DNA from: Pseudoleptotrichia goodfellowii
GTDB lineage: Bacteria; Fusobacteriota; Fusobacteriia; Fusobacteriales; Leptotrichiaceae
Length of the DNA stretch: 64,000 bases
Direction: 5' to 3'
Assembly: GCF_007990505.1 (NCBI RefSeq)
Contig: NZ_AP019822.1
Location: 1,674,001-1,738,000, forward strand
How positions within the stretch are numbered: position 1 is the first letter of the stretch; each line of letters begins with the position of its first letter. This document shows positions 52,276 to 61,035 of the stretch, piece after piece. The notes under the pieces were generated by a model that made no database searches, was not told the origin of the DNA, and saw only the letters and a program-made list of their open reading frames with translations. The position numbers and the translations under genes were made by a program.

Positions 52276-53379
52276 CTAAGATTCCAATTTTTGTCCTGTT
52301 ACTACACGTCCTATATTTTGCATGTCTTTTATTATATTTACATTTTTATAACCTGTTATTTCCATTATTTTTTTCACAGTTTCAGCCTGTTTATAGCCGG
52401 TTTCAAAAAGCATATATCCTCCATTACGAAGATATTCTTTCCCTTGAAAAGATATTTCTCTGTAAAAATACAACCCTTCATCTTCTGCAAATAAAGCCTC
52501 ATCTGGCTCATGAAGTAAAGTGTCTTCGGACATAACTTTCGTTTCATCGCTTGCAATATAAGGTGGATTGGATATTATCATATCAAATTTTTTATACTCA
52601 ATATTTTCAAATAAGTCCGACTTAAAAAATTTTATATTTTCAGCATTCAATAAGCTTTTATTTTTCTCGGATATTTCAAGTGCCTTATCTGAAATGTCCG
52701 TTCCCATAATTTTAGAGTCGGGTATTTCCAATGCAAGGGTTATCCCTATAGCTCCGCTGCCCGTACCTATATCAAGGATTTTCGGAGTTTCCGTTTTTTC
52801 GCTTCTCAAAGTTTTTATTGCTTCTTCTACGAGTACTTCCGTATCCTGTCTCGGTATCAGAACACCTGTATTTACATAAAATTTTCTCCCGTAAAACTCT
52901 TGCTCATTGAGCAGATATTGAACAGGAAATTTTTCTTTCCCGACTTTTTGAATAAAATTACGGATTTTATCTGTTTTTTCTTTATCAAGGTTCTCTTTAT
53001 ACTTCGTAAAGAGCAACATTCTGTCTATTTCCAAAACATGAGAAAATATAATTTCTGCTATTAATTTTGCTTCATTTATATTATTTTTTTCTAAATATGA
53101 CACACTTTTGTCAATTAAGCTCTTCAAATTCTCGGAATTTCCCTCAAAAATTTCTTTATCCGATATCTCATTATTTTGAGTCGTTATTTCATTAAGTTTT
53201 TCTTTTATCCTTGCAATATCTCCGTCAGACAATACTTTTTCAAAATTTGCATAAAGCATAATCCGTTCAATACCGAGTATTTGAGAAAAAACAGTTTCTG
53301 TTACTATTCTCGCATTTTTTATATTTTTCTTTTCCAGATAATTAATTGATTTATTTAATATATCCAGTAAATTATTCAT
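52276..53379 (-). CDS. prmC: Release factor glutamine methyltransferase with duplicated N-terminal domain
   Basis: 367 residues, against about 280 for usual PrmC. Catalytic part (about 155-367): [51 protein letters not shown] and NPPYIAS (NPPY). The N-terminal five-helix domain is present twice: [20 protein letters not shown] (about 1-65) and [20 protein letters not shown] (about 85-150). PrmC methylates the GGQ glutamine of release factors; the N-domain contacts RF, so the extra copy is odd. It overlaps the end of prfA by 8 nt, so the two are coupled. Confidence 0.93.
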   Translation of the reverse strand: MNNLLDILNKSINYLEKKNIKNARIVTETVFSQILGIERIMLYANFEKVLSDGDIARIKEKLNEITTQNNEISDKEIFEGNSENLKSLIDKSVSYLEKNNINEAKLIAEIIFSHVLEIDRMLLFTKYKENLDKEKTDKIRNFIQKVGKEKFPVQYLLNEQEFYGRKFYVNTGVLIPRQDTEVLVEEAIKTLRSEKTETPKILDIGTGSGAIGITLALEIPDSKIMGTDISDKALEISEKNKSLLNAENIKFFKSDLFENIEYKKFDMIISNPPYIASDETKVMSEDTLLHEPDEALFAEDEGLYFYREISFQGKEYLRNGGYMLFETGYKQAETVKKIMEITGYKNVNIIKDMQNIGRVVTGQKLES

Positions 53380-54451
53380 TATCACCAACAGCTTTCAGCA
53401 ATTCAGCCTGATCATAAGCAATAAGTGCATCTATCATCTCGTCAAGATCACCGTCAAGAACTCCTTCCAATCTATGTAATGTAAGTTTTATTCTGTGATC
53501 GGTTACTCTTCCCTGAGGGAAGTTGTACGTTCTTATTTTTTCAGAACGGTCTCCGCTTCCTACTTGGGATCTTCTTTCACTTTCTACTTCTTTTCTCTGT
53601 TTTTCATATTCCATTTCGTACAATTTTGAAGCAAGGACTTTCATTGCCGCTTCTCTGTTTTTTATCTGGGATCTTCCGTCTTGGGAAGTTACAACAAGTC
53701 CTGTAGGCAAGTGTGTTATTCTTACTGCCGAATCTGTAGTATTTACGTGCTGTCCTCCCGCTCCGCTCGATCTGTACGTATCTATTTTCAAGTCACTTTG
53801 ATTTATTTCCACTTCATTTACATCTTCTATTTCAGGCAGAACTGCGACAGTTATTGTAGATGTATGTATTCTCCCTGAAGCCTCTGTAGCCGGAACTCTT
53901 TGCACTCTATGAACTCCGCTCTCAAATTTCAACCTTGAATAGGCTCCATTTCCTTTTATTAAAAACGTAACTTCTTTAAGTCCACCGACACCTATTTCAC
54001 TTTTATCTATTATTTCCGTTTTCCATCTGTTTCTTTCAGCGTATCTCGTGAACATTCTGAAAACATCGGCAGCAAATAGAGCCGCTTCATCTCCTCCTGC
54101 ACCTGCTCTTATTTCCATTATGACGTTTTTATCATCATTAGGATCTTTAGGCAACAGCAATATTTTTAGCTCTTCTTCCAATCCCGGAATTTCTTCTTCT
54201 ATTGTATGAATTTCTTCCAGCATCATTTCTTTCATTTCCGGATCTTTTTCGGCTTTCAAATCTTCTTTCAGGCTTTCCATTTCTTCTTTTCTCGATTTAT
54301 AATATGTATATTTTTTTACTACTTCATCAATACTGTTTAAAGCCTTATTATACTCCATTATTTTTTTCGGGTCTGATATAACTTCAGGATCCATAAGTAA
54401 TCTTGTCAATTCTTCGTGCTTTAAAACAACATCATCCAATTTTTGAAACAT
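53372..54451 (-). CDS. prfA: Peptide chain release factor 1
   Basis: 359 residues. Seen: [19 protein letters not shown], the GGQ loop [19 protein letters not shown], and [15 protein letters not shown]. The stop-codon recognition region (about residues 185-195, [17 protein letters not shown]) has the PxT-type motif PAT of RF1, so it reads UAA and UAG. ATG at 54451 matches family start; a TTG 12 nt upstream overlaps the RBS. Coupled with prmC. Confidence 0.97.
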   Translation of the reverse strand: MFQKLDDVVLKHEELTRLLMDPEVISDPKKIMEYNKALNSIDEVVKKYTYYKSRKEEMESLKEDLKAEKDPEMKEMMLEEIHTIEEEIPGLEEELKILLLPKDPNDDKNVIMEIRAGAGGDEAALFAADVFRMFTRYAERNRWKTEIIDKSEIGVGGLKEVTFLIKGNGAYSRLKFESGVHRVQRVPATEASGRIHTSTITVAVLPEIEDVNEVEINQSDLKIDTYRSSGAGGQHVNTTDSAVRITHLPTGLVVTSQDGRSQIKNREAAMKVLASKLYEMEYEKQRKEVESERRSQVGSGDRSEKIRTYNFPQGRVTDHRIKLTLHRLEGVLDGDLDEMIDALIAYDQAELLKAVGDNE

Positions 54452-54505
54452 ATATAATTTCAACTCCTATTTTTAATTTTTCTAATTATTGTATCATATT
54501 TTCGC

Positions 54506-55048
54506 TTATTTTTCAAAGTTATCTTGAACCTTTTCATTTAAGTCGATCGAATTTTTAATTATAATTTTATAAATACAACTATTATCAAAAATTTCCATTA
54601 ATTTACCGTTATTATATTCTATAACCTTTTTTGAAGCTATGTTATCTTTATTACAAGTTATTATAACATTTTCAGTATCTTTAAAAAATTTCAATGCGTT
54701 TTTTAAAAGTTCTTTTCCGTATCCTTTTCTTCTATATTTATCAGAAATAAAATAACCTATATTCCCTCCTTTTTTCTTAAGTTTTTCCGATAAAACCAAG
54801 CGAATCTTTACAAGTCCTATTATTTCCCTGTCTTTTTCAACCCAATAAACTGTTTGAGGCACTCTTTCTTCACTGATTTTTCTGTTTTTATCTCTTATCA
54901 ATTCCTCTATAATCGTTCTGAAATCATTAAAATCCTTAGGCACCTTTATACGAAAACCGTTTTCATTTTCTTTTTTTCTACTTTTTAAAAACAAAAATTC
55001 CTTATATCCATCATTTATTGAAACTTCTCTAAAATTCAAATTAGTCAT
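54506..55048 (-). CDS. GNAT-family N-acetyltransferase
   Basis: 180 residues. Acetyl-CoA binding motif GYFISDKYRRKGYGKELLKN, preceded by VYWVEKDREIIGLVKIRL; typical GNAT fold. NKDNIASKKVIEYNNGKLME is the conserved C-terminal part, of the type seen in RimJ/YitI-like or small-molecule acetyltransferases. Substrate unknown. Divergent from folC, 130 bp away. RBS GGAGG before the ATG. Confidence 0.88.
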   Translation of the reverse strand: MTNLNFREVSINDGYKEFLFLKSRKKENENGFRIKVPKDFNDFRTIIEELIRDKNRKISEERVPQTVYWVEKDREIIGLVKIRLVLSEKLKKKGGNIGYFISDKYRRKGYGKELLKNALKFFKDTENVIITCNKDNIASKKVIEYNNGKLMEIFDNSCIYKIIIKNSIDLNEKVQDNFEK

Positions 55049-55177
55049 TGTTCCCTCCTAATTTTAATTACTTCTCTTTAAAATATTTTATCATATTTCT
55101 GTATTTCTTTAAAATAGAAAAAGTGATATAATTTTAATCGAAAATTATATCCAAGCAAAAGGGAAAGTGAGAAATAA

Positions 55178-56458
55178 ATGAACATAGACACTATTCTGAA
55201 AGAAATTTTCAGTTTCAGAGCAACTAAAAGACGTGAGAATATTGATGATTTAAAATTAATATATGATCTATTAGGAAAACCCTGTAAAAATAATAAAATC
55301 ATACATATTGCAGGAACAAACGGAAAAGGCTCTACTGCTTCTTTTATAGAAAATATTCTAACTGCAGCAGGCTACAGTGTCTGCAAATTTACATCGCCTC
55401 ACATTTTGAAATATAACGAAAGAATCGTTTCCGATAAAAAGATGATTACTAATGAAGAAATTTTGCAAAACTACAGTATAATCAAAGGCACTGTAAGCAA
55501 TTATAACAAAAGCGGCTCTAATGAAATTAATCTTAATTTTTTTGAAATAACAACATTTATAGCTTTACTTTATTTTCAAAAGCAAAATCCTGATTTTATA
55601 GTTCTTGAAACAGGACTTGGAGGTAGACTTGATGCTACAAACATTGTCGATTCAAACATTTCCGTTATTACAAATATTACATTCGATCATGTAAATATTT
55701 TAGGAAATACTTTACAGCAGATTGCTTATGAAAAAGCGGGAATTATAAAAAACGGAGAATTATGTATTTATTCCGATAATCTTCCCGAATTGAAGAAAGA
55801 GATAGATAAAAAAACTTCTAAAGCTATAAATGTTATTGAAAAGTATAAAAATATTGAAATTGAGCTGGACAAGAAAAATTATAAAACTGTTTTGTACTTT
55901 GAAAACAAAAGGTTTATTCTTCCTTTATTCGGAAAATTTCAGGCATATAATTTCTTAATTGCTTATGAGATTGCGAAAATTTATAATATTCACGACAAAG
56001 TTATTCAAAAAGGACTTGACAACGTTTATTGGCCTGCAAGATTTGAATTTTATTCAAAAAATCCCACAATCATACTGGATGCGGCTCACAATGACGACTC
56101 GATAAAAAAATTGTCGGAAAATCTGAAAGAACTTTACAAAAAAAACGAAGTAATCATTATTACTTCGCTACTTCAAACAAAAGACTTTAAAGCTGTATTT
56201 TCGGAACTTCAAAACATTTCCGATAAAATATTTATTACTTCCTTAAAAAATGTTGCCTACGGTCTTACATCTCAAGAAATAAAGGACAAAATGAAAGAAT
56301 TAAATATTTCCGTCGAAAACATTATTTTTGAAGATGATATTAATAAAGCATATAAAGAGTCTTTGAAACTTTTAAATAATACTATTTATAATTTTAAAGC
56401 TATTATTGTATGTGGCTCTTTTTATGAAATTTCGGAATTTGAGAAAATAGTGTTATAA
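55178..56458 (+). CDS. folC: Folylpolyglutamate synthase/dihydrofolate synthase
   Basis: 426 residues of the Mur-ligase superfamily. Seen: IIHIAGTNGKGSTASFIENIL (P-loop), FTSPHILKYNERI, ETGLGGRLDATN and FDHVNILGNT, then ILDAAHNDDSIKKL in the C-terminal domain. It adds glutamate to dihydropteroate/folates. A TATAAT lies at 55127-55132. Monocistronic, ended by a bidirectional stem-loop. Confidence 0.95.
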   Translation: MNIDTILKEIFSFRATKRRENIDDLKLIYDLLGKPCKNNKIIHIAGTNGKGSTASFIENILTAAGYSVCKFTSPHILKYNERIVSDKKMITNEEILQNYSIIKGTVSNYNKSGSNEINLNFFEITTFIALLYFQKQNPDFIVLETGLGGRLDATNIVDSNISVITNITFDHVNILGNTLQQIAYEKAGIIKNGELCIYSDNLPELKKEIDKKTSKAINVIEKYKNIEIELDKKNYKTVLYFENKRFILPLFGKFQAYNFLIAYEIAKIYNIHDKVIQKGLDNVYWPARFEFYSKNPTIILDAAHNDDSIKKLSENLKELYKKNEVIIITSLLQTKDFKAVFSELQNISDKIFITSLKNVAYGLTSQEIKDKMKELNISVENIIFEDDINKAYKESLKLLNNTIYNFKAIIVCGSFYEISEFEKIVL

Positions 56459-56465
56459 TTTAAAA

Positions 56466-56514
56466 ATCACGGTTATAACTGTTCTTTCCAATCATCTAAC
56501 CGTGATATATTTTT
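56466..56514. terminator. Bidirectional terminator between folC and the DUF4240 gene
   Basis: ATCACGGTTA (56466-56475) and TAACCGTGAT (56497-56506), 10-bp perfect arms; T-run 56510-56514 on the plus strand and TTTTTA on the minus strand. Confidence 0.85.
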
Positions 56515-57111
56515 CTAATTTTCTTCAATATAAAGTCTTTCAAACAATTTTGGACATATTTTTTTCATAGATTTCGGTACTTTTTCGCACCATGTAAATC
56601 TGAGCTTAGGATAATCAGTGTCAATATATCCTATTTTCTCTTTATAACTGTCAAATTCATCTAAATACTTTTCAAATATTTCTTCAAATGCTTCAATTCT
56701 GTTTTTTTTGCCGAATGCGTCAACTGCCACAAAGAAAAAATCTTCGTTTTCATAAAAATCTTGAATAAATTCATCTTCATTGGAATTTTCTATATAATTT
56801 ATTAAATTATCAGGATTTTTGATTACATCATTGTAAATTTTTTCCCCTTGTGAAATAAGCCATAATCTGAAAAAATCAAAACTGTCTTCCCCTGTGTCCC
56901 CATTTACAAGATACGATGCACACCAAAGTTTTTCATTATAAGACTCAAGCATTATTTCGTCCACTATTATGCCGAAACTGAATATTTCCTCATTAGCTTT
57001 ATCCGTTAAAGCATCTGTCAAATAACTCATCACTTCAAAATCATCTTTGTATTTTTTTCTGGCACCATTAACATATTCCCAGAAATTTTCCCTTGTCATT
57101 TTTAATTCCAT
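56515..57111 (-). CDS. DUF4240-like protein
   Basis: 198 residues from the ATG at 57111 (GGAG lies 13 nt upstream, rather far; a TTG at 57138 would enclose it). Pattern FWEYVNGARKKYKDD, then LWCASYLVNGDTGEDSFDFFRLWLISQG matches DUF4240, a family of small acidic proteins of unknown role, often near WGR or molybdate-related genes. The C-terminal part is Glu/Asp-rich. No membrane segment. Not linked to neighbours by function. Confidence 0.8.
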   Translation of the reverse strand: MELKMTRENFWEYVNGARKKYKDDFEVMSYLTDALTDKANEEIFSFGIIVDEIMLESYNEKLWCASYLVNGDTGEDSFDFFRLWLISQGEKIYNDVIKNPDNLINYIENSNEDEFIQDFYENEDFFFVAVDAFGKKNRIEAFEEIFEKYLDEFDSYKEKIGYIDTDYPKLRFTWCEKVPKSMKKICPKLFERLYIEEN

Positions 57112-57266
57112 ATCATACTTTCTTCTCCTTTCTTTCAATTTATATGTATTCGATTTTTGTTTTTATATTATCGGTTTACAGGACATATTGTAATAATCGG
57201 AGATTTGATAAGTAAGTTTATTTCGAGTAGTTATCTTCTTTCAATATATTATATCATATAAAATTA

Positions 57267-57304
57267 AAAAAACAATGATTTATATAAAAAAATCATCGTT
57301 TTTT
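57267..57304 (-). terminator. Terminator after era
   Basis: AAAAAACAATGATTT (57267-57281) and AAATCATCGTTTTTT (57290-57304) pair with one mismatch; T-runs on both strands. The remainder of 57112-57376 shows nothing else. Confidence 0.75.
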
Positions 57305-57376
57305 CGCTATTTTCTTTTAACCCTAAACTTAAATTATTTATGTTTATAAATTTAAAAGTTTAATATAAAATTTTCG

Positions 57377-58270
57377 TTATTTTTTCTTTTTTATTTTATA
57401 TCCCATTTCATTTAAGAACTGCTTATCTTTTCGCCATTTTTTCTTTACTTTTACCCATAATTTAAGATTTACTTTCAAATCTATCAGGGCTTCTATTTCT
57501 TTTCTGGCTTCTATTCCTATTTTTTTCAGGAGAGCCCCGTCTTTTCCGATTATTATTCCTTTCTGGCTGTCTCTTTCCACATATATATTCACTTCGTATT
57601 TTCTTATATCTTTTTTTGTTTCTACATCTGTTATTTCTACGGCTACACTGTGCGGTATCTCATCTTTTGTATTGTGAAGTATCTTTTCTCTGACAGTTTC
57701 CACTACGATTTTATTTACAGGAAGGTCCGTATAATAATCTTCGGGATAAAACCACACATCACTCGATAAATATTTTTCGGCAACTTCAAATATTTTGTGT
57801 ACTCCTATAGCGTATTCTGCCGTCAATGTTATAATATCTGCAAATTCTCCCAATTTTTCTTTTATTTCAGTTTTTTTCTCCTCAATTTCTTCATTGCTCA
57901 TTTTGTCTATTTTATTTATAACAACTATTACAGGCGTTTTTGTTTCTCTTATATGTTCATTTACAAATATATCTCCTGTGGATATTTCTTTCGTTCCGTC
58001 AAGCATAAACATTATAAGGTCGACATTGCTTAAAGTTTCCAATGCTATTTCCGTCATATGCTCACCTAATAAATGTTTCGGCTTATGTATCCCCGGAGTA
58101 TCCACAAAAATATACTGATTTTCTCCGATATTCACAATACCTTTTATCTGATCTCTCGTAGTTCCCGCTTTATCCGATACAATCGCCACTTTTTCTTTCA
58201 CAAGTTTATTCATCAATGTAGATTTTCCGACATTAGGCCGCCCTACAATAGCTATAAATCCCGATTTCAT
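57377..58270 (-). CDS. era: GTPase Era
   Basis: 297 residues. G1 IVGRPNVGKSTLMN, G3 VDTPGIHKPKHLLGEHM, G4 VVINKIDKMS, and C-terminal KH domain with SQKGIIIGKDGALLKKIG. Era binds the 3' end of 16S rRNA and assists 30S assembly. ATG at 58270 (GGA 5-7 nt upstream) gives the family's usual MKSGFIAIVGRPN start; an ATG 21 nt earlier lacks an RBS. Confidence 0.96.
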   Translation of the reverse strand: MKSGFIAIVGRPNVGKSTLMNKLVKEKVAIVSDKAGTTRDQIKGIVNIGENQYIFVDTPGIHKPKHLLGEHMTEIALETLSNVDLIMFMLDGTKEISTGDIFVNEHIRETKTPVIVVINKIDKMSNEEIEEKKTEIKEKLGEFADIITLTAEYAIGVHKIFEVAEKYLSSDVWFYPEDYYTDLPVNKIVVETVREKILHNTKDEIPHSVAVEITDVETKKDIRKYEVNIYVERDSQKGIIIGKDGALLKKIGIEARKEIEALIDLKVNLKLWVKVKKKWRKDKQFLNEMGYKIKKKK

Positions 58271-58346
58271 AATTTCCGAATTTCCTTTCATATCTATTTG
58301 CTTTTAGTATATTATAGCACAGATAACAAAAACTGTAAAAATCTAT

Positions 58347-58375
58347 TTGAAGTTTTTTGATATATATAGTATAAT
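58347..58375 (+). promoter_or_regulatory. Promoter of gltS
   Basis: TTGAAG (58347-58352), 17-nt spacer, TATAAT (58370-58375), 25 bp before the start codon. It implies a very short leader. Confidence 0.65.
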
Positions 58376-58399
58376 TTGAAAATATATTTTTAAAAGGAT

Positions 58400-59641
58400 G
58401 TGATTATTATAATTACTATTAAACTTGATATGATACAGGCTATGGGATTAGCCGTTATTCTTTTAATAATCGGAAGAAAGCTGAGAAGTAAAATCAGTTT
58501 TTTTGAAAAATACTGCATACCTTCTCCTGTAATAGGAGGGTTAATTTTTTCAATAATTTCTTTTATCATTAGACAATATAATATTGCAACTGTTCTATTT
58601 GACACTACCTTACAAAGTTTCTTTATGATAATGTTTTTTACAAGTGTAGGTTTTAATGCAAGTGTCAAGGTCCTCAAAAAAGGCGGAAAAAAGGTGTTTA
58701 TATTTTTAATTGCAGCTGTTGTTTTATGCGTATTTCAAAATGCAGTTGCTGTTATTATTTCAAAATTTGTAGGAATTCATCCGTTACTTGCACTAATGAC
58801 AGGATCAACACCGATGACAGGAGGACACGGAACTTCTGCAGCTATTGCTCCTACTGTTGAAAGTCTCGGAATAAAAGGAGCAGGGGCTGTTGCTATTGCT
58901 TCGGCTACATACGGACTTCTTGCAGGCTCAATATTGGGAGGTCCTATAGCAGACAGCCTTATAAAGAAACACAATCTTCTGCCTAAAAATGAAGCTGCAG
59001 ATAAAACTCAGAAAGAAGAAAATTATGAAAAAGATATTGACGAAAATCTTAAAAAGAAACTTCAGCCTATTCTTGATGGCGAGAAATTTTCGAGAGCTTT
59101 CTTTCAAATACTGATAGCAATGGGAATCGGCTCTTATTTATCTTTATTTATAGACTGGATGATGCCTGAAATGCACTTCCCTGTGTATATAGGTCCTATG
59201 ATTGTCGCCGCAATTATAAGAAATATCTCGGACAATACTAATTTAATCGACTCTCCTACAAAAGAAATAAGTATTTTGGAAGATGTAGCATTAAATTTAT
59301 TTTTAGCTATGGCTTTAATGTCTATGAAATTATGGGAATTGATAGATTTGGCAGGCCCTATGATTATTCTTTTACTTGCTCAAACTGTATTAATCTATAT
59401 ATATCTTAATCTTGTTACATTTAAGGCAATGGGATCTGATTATGATGCGGCAGTAATAGTTTCAGGACATTGCGGATTCGGATTGGGAGCTACTCCGAAC
59501 GGTATTTCCAATATGAAATCCGTATGCGAAAAGTACAAGTATTCAAAAATAGCATTTTTCGTAGTTCCTATTGTAGGTGCGTTGTTCATTGACTTTGTTA
59601 ATGTGAGTATTATTACAGTGTTTATAGGTTTCTTTAAATAA
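58400..59641 (+). CDS. gltS: Sodium/glutamate symporter GltS
   Basis: 413 residues with about ten membrane segments in two inverted halves. Seen: IIGRKLRSKISFFEKYCIPSPVIGG, read in part; MTGSTPMTGGHGTSAAIAPT (re-entrant loop, first half) and VSGHCGFGLGATPNGISNM (second half), hallmarks of GltS. It takes up L- and D-glutamate with Na+. The GTG at 58400 lies only 2 nt after AAAAGG, so the true start may be a non-ATG codon a little downstream or the ATG at 58430. D-glutamate uptake would suit murein recycling (inference). Confidence 0.93.
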   Translation: MIIIITIKLDMIQAMGLAVILLIIGRKLRSKISFFEKYCIPSPVIGGLIFSIISFIIRQYNIATVLFDTTLQSFFMIMFFTSVGFNASVKVLKKGGKKVFIFLIAAVVLCVFQNAVAVIISKFVGIHPLLALMTGSTPMTGGHGTSAAIAPTVESLGIKGAGAVAIASATYGLLAGSILGGPIADSLIKKHNLLPKNEAADKTQKEENYEKDIDENLKKKLQPILDGEKFSRAFFQILIAMGIGSYLSLFIDWMMPEMHFPVYIGPMIVAAIIRNISDNTNLIDSPTKEISILEDVALNLFLAMALMSMKLWELIDLAGPMIILLLAQTVLIYIYLNLVTFKAMGSDYDAAVIVSGHCGFGLGATPNGISNMKSVCEKYKYSKIAFFVVPIVGALFIDFVNVSIITVFIGFFK

Positions 59642-59649
59642 AAATTTAT

Positions 59650-59727
59650 GAGGGCTCATTGCCGCCCTCATACTCCCGCTACCCGGTTCTCCGCGACTTC
59701 GTCGACTCCGAAAATGCGGGATTTTTT
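59650..59727 (+). repeat. Structured interspersed repeat, copy 2, acting as gltS terminator
   Basis: 72 nt plus T6. GAGGGC/GCCCTC hairpin, CTCCCGCTACC, CGAC-TTC-GTCG hairpin, then TCCGAAAATGCGGGA and TTTTTT. Nearly identical to 17853-17925. Here it stands 8 bp after the gltS stop and ends in a T-run, so it is a terminator in this place. 59728-59828 shows nothing else. Confidence 0.82.
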
Positions 59728-59828
59728 ATTGATATTCATAGATTAATCTTAAATTAACTATAAAGTACATTCTTATTCTCCTATTATGTAATTTCATTAA
59801 TAAATCATCTTTATCCTTTTTATTTTCC

Positions 59829-60001
59829 CCGACATTAAAATTTTACTTTGAGAAATACGAACGGAACTTCATAAAAACAACTGTTTGAACAAGGATTTTC
59901 AATCCGAAGCGAGTTTGTTGTTTTTATAGTGAAGTGAGTACATTTCGAGTTAGTAAAATTTTAGTCGGACTTTTTTTGCTGCTTTTTTACTAAAAAAGCA
60001 G
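59829..60001. repeat. Large hairpin element, copy B, with adjoining short hairpin
   Basis: Imperfect inverted repeat from CCGAC (59829) to GTCGG (59968), inner arms ATAAAAACAAC (59871-59881) and GTTGTTTTTAT (59917-59927), with a GGATT-TTC-AATCC hairpin in the loop. T7 follows, then CTGCTTTTTT/AAAAAAGCAG (59979-60001). Same layout as 46801-46938 while inner stem sequences differ on both arms. Confidence 0.7.
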
Positions 60002-60029
60002 GGGGAATCACTTCCCCCTGATAATTATA

Positions 60030-61022
60030 TTATTCTACTATTGCTTCAACTATCTCATCTAACGTAAATCCTGCAAAATATTCTTTTATATCCACATCTT
60101 TCAATCTTTCTTTTATATCTTCAGAAGTGTATTTTGCGTCAACGAGTTTTTCTTCGATCTCTGACAAATCTTCTTTTGTACCGAAGAAATCACCGTAAAA
60201 CTTGATACTTTTTATTTTGGAATTTACTACATTGGCAAAAATCTGAATTTTTCCGAAAGGAAATCTTTTTCCTCTTGTTATATTATATTCAGGAGATTGT
60301 CCGTAAACCCAATCCCAGTTTCCGTGTTTTTCTTTGGAATTTTTTTCAATTATATCAAGTTCTTCTTTACTTAATTTATATTCTTTTATTTCAGGATAAT
60401 GTTTTTTCATATATCCCATTAATTTATCCGCAAATTCTTCCACAGTAATTTTTTCTTTCAAATGAGGAAGTATATTTGTAACTCTGCTTCTAACCGACTT
60501 TACACCTTTAGATTCAATTTTATCTTTGGAAACTTTAAGTGCATCTCCCAACACACCCAGGTTTACATCAAAGAGTAAACACCCGTGGTGCATTACTCTT
60601 CCTTTTATATATGCCTGTGCATTTCCACAAAATTTCTGTCCGTCTATTTCCAAATCGTTTCTTCCTGTAAAATCGGCTTTAACGCCTAATTCTTTCAATG
60701 TTTCTATAACAGGAACCGAAAATTCTTTGAAGTTAAATTCATCTCCCTTATTCACATTGGAAATAATAGTGTAATTCAAGTTATTCAAATCGTGATAAAC
60801 AGCTCCCCCACCTGAAATTCTTCTCACAACGTGAATTCCGTGCTCCTTTATATACTCCGAATTTATTTCTTCAATCGTATTCTGATATTTTCCTACAACT
60901 ATTGTAGGCTCATTTATCCAAAGTATGAAAATCTGATCATAATCTTTTAAATTCTTAAAACAGTATTCTTCCAATGCTATATTATAAGCAGGATTATTCG
61001 ATTTATTAACAACGTATATCAT
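60030..61022 (-). CDS. lplA: Lipoate-protein ligase A
   Basis: 330 residues. Seen: VVRRISGGGAVYHDLNNLNYT (lipoyl-AMP binding), NDLEIDGQKFCGNAQAYIKG, GCLLFDVNLGVLGDAL and VTNILPHL, then a C-terminal accessory domain (about 245-330). It activates free lipoate and attaches it to the lipoyl Lys. It is the last gene of the 2-oxoacid dehydrogenase locus, 13 bp after the E3 gene, so its nearest target is probably the lipoyl domain carried by E3. Confidence 0.95.
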   Translation of the reverse strand: MIYVVNKSNNPAYNIALEEYCFKNLKDYDQIFILWINEPTIVVGKYQNTIEEINSEYIKEHGIHVVRRISGGGAVYHDLNNLNYTIISNVNKGDEFNFKEFSVPVIETLKELGVKADFTGRNDLEIDGQKFCGNAQAYIKGRVMHHGCLLFDVNLGVLGDALKVSKDKIESKGVKSVRSRVTNILPHLKEKITVEEFADKLMGYMKKHYPEIKEYKLSKEELDIIEKNSKEKHGNWDWVYGQSPEYNITRGKRFPFGKIQIFANVVNSKIKSIKFYGDFFGTKEDLSEIEEKLVDAKYTSEDIKERLKDVDIKEYFAGFTLDEIVEAIVE

Positions 61023-61035
61023 TTTTTAATCCTTT

